Shown one piece after another: positions 13,847-20,375 of a stretch of 21,462 nt of DNA (position 1 is its first letter; every line of letters begins with the position of its first letter). The translations under genes were made by a program, and so were the position numbers. Location of the stretch: the NCBI GenBank assembly GCA_017415945.1, contig JAFQDR010000054.1, positions 1 to 21,462 of the forward strand, in the 5' to 3' direction. Below the pieces are notes generated by a model. The model made no database searches. It saw only the letters and a list, made by a program, of their open reading frames with translations, and was not told the DNA's origin. This DNA comes from Oscillospiraceae bacterium (GTDB lineage Bacteria > Bacillota_A > Clostridia > Oscillospirales > Oscillospiraceae).

Positions 13847-15238
13847 TTATACAATATCTCCCGCATCAAAGGGGTCACCGCATTCGGGGCAGAACTTCGG
13901 TGCCTTAGTGGGATCCGCAGGCTGCCAGCCGCACTTGTCGCACTTGTACTGAGGCACACCCGCAGGCTTCTTGGCTCCGCATTCGGGACAGAACTTACCC
14001 TTGTTCACCGCACCGCAACTACACTTCCAGCCATCCTCCGGCTTCTTCGCACCGCATTCGGGGCAGAATTTGCCGCTGACGGATGCACCGCATGCGGGAC
14101 AGGTCCAACCGTCTGCAGGTTTAGGCTCGGGCTTCTTGCTGCCGCATTCGGGACAGAACTTACCGGTTGCGATTGCACCACAGGAACACTTCCAGCCGTT
14201 TGCAGGGGCTGCGGGGGCGGCTGCCTGCTGCTGGGCACCAATCGCATACAGGTTCCCTGCATTGATACCGCCTGCATTCTGTGCCATACCCATGCCCATG
14301 AAGCCCATTGCCGCACCGTTGGGGTTGCCCGCTGCAGCCTGCATTGCAGCGCCGCTGGAGCCGACCATGTGCGCCGCTCCGCGAGTGGGATCCATGAATG
14401 CGGTATTGCGCTGCATTTCCTTCAGCATCTGTTCGTCTTCGGGAACAACGCTCAAAGAGGAAATGGCAAACTTCTTAATTTCGATACCGCGACCTTCAGA
14501 CCAGTCTGCGGACAGCTCTTCCCGCAGCGCCTGACCGATTTCCTTGGTGTAGCCCATCAGTGCGGAGTAGCGAACACCCATTGCGGAAATACGTGCAAAA
14601 GCAGGCTGCAGAGCGGTCAGCAGCTCGCTTCTCATCTGGTCTTCGATTTCGCTGTACTTGAATTCATCCTTTACATTGTTGGCAATTTCCTTGTAGAACA
14701 GCAAGGGGTTCACCAGCTTGATGCTGTATGTACCGAAGCAGCGCAGACCCACGTCAATGTCAATGGCTGCACGTTCATCCACCACGCGGAACGCCACGGG
14801 GTTGGGGGTACCGAACTTATGTCCGGTCAGTTCCTTGGTGTTAAAGAAATAGATCCGCTGATCCTTGGGTGCTTCTCCCCCGAAAGTAAAGCGCTTACCC
14901 ATGGTTTGGAACACAGACTTGATGTTCCCCTCCAGATTCCCTACAAAAATGGAGGGTTCGGTAGAGGTATCATATACATATTCACCGGGCTCGGCGCAAA
15001 CATCCACGATCAGGCCGGATTCCACGATCATCATGCACTGCCCTTCATTGATATTGATAATAGAGCCGTTGGAAATAATATTGTCGCTTCCCTTCTTGTT
15101 GGCGGAACGGGCAGACACTCGCTTTTTGCCCTTGACCATCAAAACATCGGAAGGAATAGATTCGCAGTAGAAATAATCTCTCCACTGATCGGCAAGTACG
15201 CCACCTGCGCTGCCCAATGCTGCATTAATAAGACCCAT
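13847..15238 (-). CDS. SPFH/Band 7 domain protein with four C-terminal zinc ribbons (YdjI-like)
   Basis: In this 463-residue protein the SPFH domain covers about residues 25-260: IPSDVLMVKGKKR, NEGQCMMIVESGLIVDV, IDIDVGLRCFGTYSIKL, then helical EYKYSEIEDQMRSEL-type segments. A Gly/Ala/Met-rich linker (about 285-345) follows. Four zinc ribbons run from Trp349 to the end; the first three share the pattern GKFCPECG(S/A)KKP, and the fourth is CDKCGWQPADPTK ... FCPECGDPF. This is the virion core/YdjI subgroup. In B. subtilis YdjI works with YdjG and YdjH to hold PspA at the membrane. AAAGGAG lies nine bases before the ATG. It is the first gene of the five-gene operon, and its promoter lies about 125 bases upstream. 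Confidence 0.92.
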   Translation of the reverse strand: MGLINAALGSAGGVLADQWRDYFYCESIPSDVLMVKGKKRVSARSANKKGSDNIISNGSIININEGQCMMIVESGLIVDVCAEPGEYVYDTSTEPSIFVGNLEGNIKSVFQTMGKRFTFGGEAPKDQRIYFFNTKELTGHKFGTPNPVAFRVVDERAAIDIDVGLRCFGTYSIKLVNPLLFYKEIANNVKDEFKYSEIEDQMRSELLTALQPAFARISAMGVRYSALMGYTKEIGQALREELSADWSEGRGIEIKKFAISSLSVVPEDEQMLKEMQRNTAFMDPTRGAAHMVGSSGAAMQAAAGNPNGAAMGFMGMGMAQNAGGINAGNLYAIGAQQQAAAPAAPANGWKCSCGAIATGKFCPECGSKKPEPKPADGWTCPACGASVSGKFCPECGAKKPEDGWKCSCGAVNKGKFCPECGAKKPAGVPQYKCDKCGWQPADPTKAPKFCPECGDPFDAGDIV

Positions 15239-15257
15239 ATTTCATTCTCCTTTCATA

Positions 15258-15281
15258 ATTACAGTCTCTATTACAGTCTCT
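15258..15281. repeat. Exact 12-bp tandem duplication in the SPFH operon leader
   Basis: ATTACAGTCTCT occurs twice back to back (15258-15269 and 15270-15281), ending about 10 bases upstream of the SPFH ribosome-binding site. It lies within the presumed 5' untranslated region. It could be a recent slippage duplication or a doubled regulatory site. Confidence 0.85.
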
Positions 15282-15351
15282 CAACTGATCAAGCATAATC
15301 AATCAAAGCTATATTTCAATGCCCTATATTTTTATCCTTTTCATTTCCTAT

Positions 15352-15393
15352 CTATTTGCTCAGTATAATTGTATCACACAAGTAGGCAAATAG
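15352..15393. promoter_or_regulatory. Inverted repeat bracketing the SPFH operon promoter
   Basis: CTATTTGC (15352-15359) and GCAAATAG (15386-15393) are perfect 8-bp inverted arms 34 bases apart centre to centre. One overlaps the candidate -35 and the other lies just past the -10. The layout suits a dimeric or looping regulator. The rest of the 15239-15541 gap is AT-rich with a small hairpin (AGTATTT/AAATACT, 15419-15436) and no gene. Confidence 0.55.
15362..15389 (-). promoter_or_regulatory. Promoter of the SPFH/zinc-ribbon operon
   Basis: Minus strand: TTGCCT (15389-15384), 16-bp spacer, TATACT (15367-15362). The transcript would have a leader of about 115 bases before the SPFH start codon. 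This looks like a housekeeping promoter; I see no AAC/CGT pair of the sigma-W kind that drives the B. subtilis counterpart. Confidence 0.7.
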
Positions 15394-15505
15394 CATTAAC
15401 TTTTTATCAATTTCACACAGTATTTTCGCAAATACTCAATTTGATTAGTGCGTTTTTCACAAGCCCTCAAAAGAACTTTTGGCATATTGCCGACTCCAAA
15501 TGCAT

Positions 15506-15536
15506 AAAAAAAGCAGGCAAACTTTCGTTTACCTGC
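15506..15536 (-). terminator. Terminator of the LuxR-type regulator gene
   Basis: Minus strand: GCAGGTAAAC and GTTTGCCTGC pair (one G-U) across a GAAA tetraloop, then seven Ts. It starts a few bases after the stop codon and lies between this gene and the SPFH promoter. Confidence 0.95.
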
Positions 15537-15541
15537 TCACA

Positions 15542-16645
15542 TCAAGAATCGCTGTCTTGGGAAAACAGCTCATCATATCTCCCGCATCGTCGGAACAATT
15601 CCATATACAGAACAAGCTCCTCCCGAGAGCCTACTTTTAACTTCTGATAAATATTGGCATTATGCTTTCGTACCGTATGGATGCTGATATAGCACTGATC
15701 CGCCACAGTCTGAACGTCGCAGCCTTCCCCGTAATATTTTATGATTTTCCGCTCCGCAGCGGTTAACTTCCTCGTATTTTCCAGAAACTCCCGCAGCAGG
15801 TCCTCCATATCAGGCGGAAGCTCAGAGGAACTCATTTCGTTCACAAGAGAGTACTCCGATTTATCATCAAAATCCTGTATCAAAATATAAAACAGTATCA
15901 AAAATATCTCTGTGGCTAAATAGGACACAGACAGGAATTCAAATTCGACCGTAACAAGCTGCTCCACAAACCAAACAGCAATATTACTGAAAACCATGGC
16001 GGAAATCACCACTGCCTGCCTATATGTACTGATTTTCCTGCGAATAAAAGAATATACGATTAAGGAAAGCATCAAGCCAAAGCAAGCAAAAATATAAACA
16101 GAATACAACGAATGCAAAGGCCCGTATTCCTTGACCAAATAGCTTACCCCGTCAACGATCTCAATAGAAACGTCGCGGTAATAGAAATCAAATACTCCGC
16201 CGCTTGCCGCAAGCAAAAACATAAAGAAGCTAACCGTAAATAATACAGAAAGCAGCTTTTTCGAATAATTCATCCCGCACAAATCGGCAATCATGACGAT
16301 CATAATGGCAGGCAAAAAAGCTGATCCGAAATAGGAAATGCGATTGGCGATCAGCGCGACACTTAGGGTCTTGGATACAGACAGGAGGAAATAACCAGAA
16401 TTGGTAACTGCAATCCCCAAAAGCAGCAGAACAAAAACTCGATCCCGCGTCTTAATCAACGAAGAATAGGTCGGAAGCATCAAGCAGGAAAGCAAAGCGA
16501 TTACGCCGTAGATCACGGAAATTTTCAAAACACTGCTTTGGTAGTGAATGACCGAGGGGATCAACGCAATACAGATCAATACAGCCGTACATACAGCCAC
16601 CGTCGCCGCCTGCATAATCACCTTCTTATATGCGTTCAGCTTCAC
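15542..16645 (-). CDS. Membrane-embedded LuxR-type transcription regulator
   Basis: In this 367-residue protein the first 240 or so residues form about eight transmembrane helices, resembling the 7TM sensor region of some histidine kinases. A short acidic linker and a C-terminal LuxR helix-turn-helix follow (about residues 294-345): LTAAERKIIKYYGEG, TVADQCYISIHTVRKHNANI and YQKLKVGSREEL. No kinase or receiver domain is present, so it is a one-component regulator that would bind DNA from the membrane. I chose the GTG at 16645 because AAGGGGGGAT lies directly before it and the promoter -10 at 16682-16677 falls inside the longer ORF. It has its own promoter and terminator. The SPFH operon downstream is a possible target, but nothing direct shows this. 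Confidence 0.88.
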   Translation of the reverse strand: MKLNAYKKVIMQAATVAVCTAVLICIALIPSVIHYQSSVLKISVIYGVIALLSCLMLPTYSSLIKTRDRVFVLLLLGIAVTNSGYFLLSVSKTLSVALIANRISYFGSAFLPAIMIVMIADLCGMNYSKKLLSVLFTVSFFMFLLAASGGVFDFYYRDVSIEIVDGVSYLVKEYGPLHSLYSVYIFACFGLMLSLIVYSFIRRKISTYRQAVVISAMVFSNIAVWFVEQLVTVEFEFLSVSYLATEIFLILFYILIQDFDDKSEYSLVNEMSSSELPPDMEDLLREFLENTRKLTAAERKIIKYYGEGCDVQTVADQCYISIHTVRKHNANIYQKLKVGSREELVLYMELFRRCGRYDELFSQDSDS

Positions 16646-16676
16646 GTTATCCCCCCTTATGTTTGTATTGTGTACC

Positions 16677-16705
16677 ATTTTAGCACATGCCTTCCGCAAA
16701 TGCAA
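16677..16705 (-). promoter_or_regulatory. Promoter of the LuxR-type regulator gene
   Basis: Minus strand: TTGCAT (16705-16700), 17-bp spacer, TAAAAT (16682-16677). It lies just beyond the terminator of the upstream protease gene and about 30 bases before the GTG start. Confidence 0.75.
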
Positions 16706-16716
16706 ATTTCTCTCAA

Positions 16717-16745
16717 TAAAAGAAAAGTCGGATCACTCCGACTTT
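16717..16745 (-). terminator. Terminator of the TepA/ClpP-like gene
   Basis: Minus strand: AAAGTCGGA pairs with TCCGACTTT (9 bp) around a GTGA loop, followed by TCTTTT. The stem overlaps the last bases of the stop codon. Confidence 0.85.
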
Positions 16746-17406
16746 AAGCTTCCTTTCTTCTGTCAATTTCCTGATGCAAAAACTCCAGCGCGTCGCTCAA
16801 GCCCCCGAGACAGTCGATCAGTCCGTATTCCACAGCCTGTCTGCCGTCCACAATGGTGCCCACATCATTTGCAATCTCGTCCGTTGCCATCATTAACTCG
16901 TTGAATTTCTCATTGCTGATATTGGAATGACTCGTCACAAACTCCATGATCCGCTCTTGAGTATGCATAAAATACCGAAAAGTCTGGGGAGCGCCGATGA
17001 CCAGTCCCGTCATACGCACGGGATGGATCATCATCACCGCACTGGGCGGAATAAACGACCGCTTTCCCGACACCGCAAGGGCCACCCCGATGGAATGGCT
17101 GCCACCAAGCACAAGGGTCGCCGTGGGCTTTTTCATTCCCGCAATGACCTCTGCTATGGCAAGCCCTGCCTCCACATCGCCGCCCATGGTGTTGAGCATA
17201 ATGAGCAGCCCGTCGATTTCGGGTGATTCCTCCACCGCCGCGAGCATGGGCAGAACGTGTTCATATTTGGTGCCCTTACCCTCATCGGGTGCAGGCTGGT
17301 GTCCTTCGATCAGCCCCGCAATGGTCAGACAGTGGATGCTGCCGTGCTTCCCTTTCACATCCGTGCTTCCAAGCTCCTTCAGCGTTTCCCGCTGTTGTTC
17401 ATTCAT
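16744..17406 (-). CDS. ClpP-fold serine protease, TepA/YmfB-like
   Basis: The 220-residue protein has a crotonase/ClpP fold. Gly-rich strand GLLIMLNTMGGDVEAGLAIAE forms the oxyanion region, the nucleophile is Ser105 in GGSHSIGVALAVSG, and His128 lies in MMIHPV. A candidate third residue is among the Asp near DVGTIVDGRQAVEYGLID. The family includes B. subtilis TepA (translocation-enhancing protein) and small ClpP relatives without an ATPase partner. The role is degradation or processing of peptides, perhaps linked to secretion; the exact substrate is unknown. GGAGG lies six bases before the ATG at 17406; the longer ORF begins in the structured repeat and lacks such a site. Its upstream region holds repeat copy B. 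It has its own terminator. Confidence 0.87.
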   Translation of the reverse strand: MNEQQRETLKELGSTDVKGKHGSIHCLTIAGLIEGHQPAPDEGKGTKYEHVLPMLAAVEESPEIDGLLIMLNTMGGDVEAGLAIAEVIAGMKKPTATLVLGGSHSIGVALAVSGKRSFIPPSAVMMIHPVRMTGLVIGAPQTFRYFMHTQERIMEFVTSHSNISNEKFNELMMATDEIANDVGTIVDGRQAVEYGLIDCLGGLSDALEFLHQEIDRRKEA

Positions 17407-17475
17407 AAATAACCTCCTGCCGCATTTCATTCCGCTGAAAATCATTTTAAACTGCCATAAAATTGTCTCACAGAG

Positions 17476-17723
17476 TTTCGTCTGCAAGGACGAAATAATT
17501 TAAACCTATTTTTCGCGCCGGCATGTACGAAGCGAAAAATTCCAATAGCTCTGCAAGTGTGGAATTTGGATGCCTAAGCATCCAAATTATGCGCGCAGGC
17601 CCCGCATGTTTACGTGGGGGCTGCCAACGCCCTTACCTCTTGGCGTTGGCTGAAGAGCTGCAATGCTCATTGCGCAAGCAGGAGCATCTCGTTCTAAATG
17701 CTTTGAAGAAGCATTTAGAACGA
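17476..17723 (+). repeat. Structured dispersed repeat, copy B (candidate ncRNA or small mobile element)
   Basis: This lies in the 373-base gap between two minus-strand genes, and no gene is seen in it. The series of hairpins matches copy A. TTTCGTCT/GGACGAAA has a GCAA loop (17476-17495). ATTTTTCGC/GCGAAAAAT has the identical 15-nt loop (17508-17540). An 11-bp stem with CTAA loop (17563-17588) follows the shared 19-nt block 17550-17568. GCCCC/GGGGC encloses CATG/CGTG (17599-17621). Two more hairpins are found only here: GCCAACGCC/GGCGTTGGC (17623-17650) and GCAAT/ATTGC (17660-17673). A final perfect 15-bp stem runs 17689-17723. AGCTCT near 17548 could pair with AGAGCT near 17654 to close a multi-branch junction. 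The plus strand is preferred for the GNRA loop. It is antisense to the flanking genes. Confidence 0.78.
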
Positions 17724-17761
17724 AAATAATCCCTCCCACTGTATTGTGTACAGCAGGAGGG
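17722..17761 (-). terminator. Terminator of the M18 aminopeptidase gene / prfA operon
   Basis: Minus strand: CCCTCC pairs with GGAGGG and, inside, CTGTA with TACAG, around CACAA. The following ATTATTTTC is T-rich. It lies about 17 bases after the aminopeptidase stop. In the plus direction TATTTTAT follows, so it may also stop a transcript of repeat copy B. Confidence 0.8.
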
Positions 17762-17778
17762 TATTTTATCCGATTCTT

Positions 17779-19170
17779 TTACTTGGCGTGATACAGAGCG
17801 CAGACCGCCTTATAGGTCATATAGCAGTCGAACTTGGAAACCAGCTCGAAGGGTGCGTGCATACTCATAACAGGTACACCTGCGTCGATGGTCTCAATAT
17901 TGCGATTGGCCATGTACTGCGCGATGGTACCGCCGCCGCCCTGGTCAACCTTGCCCATTTCCGTCATCTGCCATACAACGCCGTAGTTGTCAAATACTCT
18001 GCGCAGAGTCGCTACGGTTTCCGCAGAAGCATCACTGGTGCCGGATTTGCCGCGGGAGCCTGTGTACTTACACATGGCAACACCGTGATTCATCTTGGCG
18101 TTGTTCTGAATATCGCTGACCTCGGGATACAGAGGATCATAGCCGTTGCAGACGTCTGCGGAAATGCAGAAGCTGTTTGCGTAGCAGGTATGCAGAGAGA
18201 CACCCTGTGCCTCACACAGATCTTCCATAAAATGGTCAAACACACGGGACAGAATGCCTGTAACACCCATAGACCCGGTTTCTTCCTTATCCGTCAGAAT
18301 GCAAATAGCAGTTCTGTGGGGGATAACATCCAGATCCAGAATTGCCTGCAGCTCCGCAAAGGCGCAGGAACGGTCATCGTGACCGTAGCCGCCGATCATA
18401 GAGCGATCCAGACCGATGTCTCGGACTTCACAAGCGGGGACAACTTCCAATTCCGCAGACAGGAAATCTTCCTCTGTAATGCCATAGCGGCTGTTCAGCA
18501 GGCTCATCACCGCAAGCTTCACACGATTGGGGCCTTCGCAGGCATAGGGCACGGAGCCAACAAACACCTTCAAGCCTTCCCCTGTGTGCGCCTCATGGAG
18601 CCCCTTCTTGCTCTGGTCTGCAGCCAAATGAGGCAGCAAATCGGTGATCACAAACTGAGGATCCGCGGGATCTCTGCCGATGACCACGTTCACCAAATCA
18701 CCGTTCTTCAAAGCCACCACACCATGAAGCTCCAGAGGAGTGGCCACCCACTGATACTTGCGGATACCGCCGTAGTAATGGGTGCGGAAATATGCCAAAT
18801 TTTCGGTTTCCATCAAAGGATTCTGCTTCAGGTCCAAACGAGGAGAGTCGATATGGGCACCTGCCATCAAGCAGCCGTGCTGCAAGCCCTCTTGGCCGAT
18901 TACAGCCAAAGCCAGAGACTTGCCGCGAATATTGCGATACAGCTTGGTACCGGGAGGCAGGGGCATCCCCACTTCATATTTTACAAAGCCCGCAGCTTCC
19001 GCCATTTCCACAGACAGCTTCACACATTCCCGTTCCGTACGAGCCGTGTTCAAGTAATACTTATACGCTTCGCAGTATGCGTTCATTACTGCCTGTTCAT
19101 CCGCATCAATGCGGTCATAGCCATGCTTAGGCTGATAAAACAATGCATTGGTCAGTTCATTTGCGTTCAT
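17779..19170 (-). CDS. M18-family zinc aminopeptidase
   Basis: The 463-residue protein is the usual length for bacterial M18 enzymes. Metal and catalytic residues are visible: AGAHIDSPRLD (His106, Asp108), GGYGHDDRS (Asp265/266), TDKEETGSMG (Glu296/297) and VMSMHAPFELVSK (a C-terminal histidine ligand). These are cytosolic, multimeric, dinuclear-zinc aminopeptidases that remove N-terminal residues, often acidic or hydrophobic, from peptides. The subtype is closest to proteins named aminopeptidase 1. The ATG at 19170 follows GGAGG at 19187-19183. The gene overlaps the end of the TsaC-CoaE gene by 14 bases, so translation is probably coupled. It is the last gene of the prfA operon and has a terminator behind it. 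Confidence 0.95.
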   Translation of the reverse strand: MNANELTNALFYQPKHGYDRIDADEQAVMNAYCEAYKYYLNTARTERECVKLSVEMAEAAGFVKYEVGMPLPPGTKLYRNIRGKSLALAVIGQEGLQHGCLMAGAHIDSPRLDLKQNPLMETENLAYFRTHYYGGIRKYQWVATPLELHGVVALKNGDLVNVVIGRDPADPQFVITDLLPHLAADQSKKGLHEAHTGEGLKVFVGSVPYACEGPNRVKLAVMSLLNSRYGITEEDFLSAELEVVPACEVRDIGLDRSMIGGYGHDDRSCAFAELQAILDLDVIPHRTAICILTDKEETGSMGVTGILSRVFDHFMEDLCEAQGVSLHTCYANSFCISADVCNGYDPLYPEVSDIQNNAKMNHGVAMCKYTGSRGKSGTSDASAETVATLRRVFDNYGVVWQMTEMGKVDQGGGGTIAQYMANRNIETIDAGVPVMSMHAPFELVSKFDCYMTYKAVCALYHAK

Positions 19171-20374
19171 GCTTCCCGATTACCTCCGTAAAATATTGTC
19201 TTGCTTTCAGAGCGAAGGCTTCCTGCGTACTGTCATTGACCAATACATGATCGCAGTTGGTACGATAGAATTCGTCGGATTTCTGAGAAGAAATACGATG
19301 ACGGGCATAATCCTCATCAATACCGTCACGAGCCATAATGCGGCGCACACGCTCCTCCACAGGGGCGAGAATCCCCACCAAGGGACGGTACTTTTCCGCC
19401 ATGCCGCTTTCAATCAGCGCAATGGCATCCACAGCCGCCAGTCTGCCGCCCTCCATCGCCCACACACGGAGCATACGGGCAGTTTCTTCAGCCACAGCAC
19501 CGTGGGTAATAGCATTCAGCTCTAAAAGAGCATCGGGGTCGTAGAAAACCACCTGACCGATTTTCTTGGTATTGAGCACACCGTTGTCATAGACATCGCC
19601 GAAACGGGCGGTTAATTTCTCTCTCAGGTCGACACTTGTCGCTCCCAGACGATGATACACCTCATCGCAGTCAATTACAAGCCCCCCAAGCAAAGAAATT
19701 TCATTCAGTGCCGTAGTTTTGCCGCAGCCTGTGCCCCCTGTGATGCCAAAGACCACCATATCCTCCACCAGCGCCTGTGCGATATCTTCTTCGGACAAGG
19801 CTCCGTGGCGCAAAATACGATAGGGTGTCACACTCATATCGATGATGGTGGACTCGGTACCGATGCCGCATACACCGCCGTCAATAACAGCGGCAATTTC
19901 GCCGCCCAAACCGCTAAGTACATCCTCTGCGGTCTTGGGACTGGGCGCCCCACTCAGATTTGCAGAGGGTGCCGCAAGAGGCAAATCGCAACGCTCCAGC
20001 AGTGCAAGGGTTGCAGGATGGTCGGGACAGCGCAGTCCCACGGTATCGCCCCCCGCTCTCACGATTTCGGGAACCAAGTCCTTCGCCTTCAGCACAATGG
20101 TCAGAGGACCGGGCCAAAAGCGCTTAGCCAGTGCATAGGCACCAGCGGGCACATCTTCGCAGTATGCATCCAGGGCACTGCTGTCATGGACCATAAGGCT
20201 CAAGGGCTTCACCTCCGGTCTGCCCTTCACCCGATAGATTTCGGCAACGGCAGCTTCATCCAATCCGTTCCCCGCCAAGCCGTAAACGGTTTCCGTGGGA
20301 ACAGCAACAAGACCGCCGCCGGAAATGATTTCCGCAGCCCGTTCAATTTCATTGGTGATGATTTCGGTTTTCAT
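19157..20374 (-). CDS. tsaC-coaE: Fusion of threonylcarbamoyl-AMP synthase (TsaC/Sua5) and dephospho-CoA kinase (CoaE)
   Basis: One uninterrupted 405-codon reading frame carries two enzymes. Residues 1 to about 200 are a YrdC domain: GGLVAVPTETVYGLAGNG, YRVKGRPEVKPLSLMV, FWPGPLTIVL, GLRCPDHP, LAAPSANLSGAPSPKTAEDV and GIGTESTIID. This makes threonylcarbamoyl-AMP for the t6A modification of ANN-decoding tRNAs. From Met206 the CoaE domain begins: FGITGGTGCGKTT (P-loop, residues 209-221) and VIDCDEVYHRLG. It phosphorylates dephospho-CoA in the last step of coenzyme A synthesis. The linker is almost nil. GGAGG at 19766-19762 lies just before Met206, so internal initiation of CoaE alone is possible. 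The ATG at 20374 is one base after the prfA stop, with GGAGGG inside prfA. Confidence 0.93.
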   Translation of the reverse strand: MKTEIITNEIERAAEIISGGGLVAVPTETVYGLAGNGLDEAAVAEIYRVKGRPEVKPLSLMVHDSSALDAYCEDVPAGAYALAKRFWPGPLTIVLKAKDLVPEIVRAGGDTVGLRCPDHPATLALLERCDLPLAAPSANLSGAPSPKTAEDVLSGLGGEIAAVIDGGVCGIGTESTIIDMSVTPYRILRHGALSEEDIAQALVEDMVVFGITGGTGCGKTTALNEISLLGGLVIDCDEVYHRLGATSVDLREKLTARFGDVYDNGVLNTKKIGQVVFYDPDALLELNAITHGAVAEETARMLRVWAMEGGRLAAVDAIALIESGMAEKYRPLVGILAPVEERVRRIMARDGIDEDYARHRISSQKSDEFYRTNCDHVLVNDSTQEAFALKARQYFTEVIGKHERK

Positions 20375-20375
20375 A

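Noticed and set aside
13826..15298. 490-codon plus-strand open frame opposite the SPFH gene
   Set aside because: Low-complexity translation with no ribosome site; the minus strand encodes a clear SPFH/zinc-ribbon protein.
17523..17729. 68-codon plus-strand open frame inside repeat copy B
   Set aside because: Copy A does not preserve the frame (different lengths and stops), and conservation follows RNA pairing, not codons.
17746..19191. 481-codon plus-strand open frame opposite the M18 aminopeptidase gene
   Set aside because: Shadow of a gene whose catalytic motifs are all present on the other strand.
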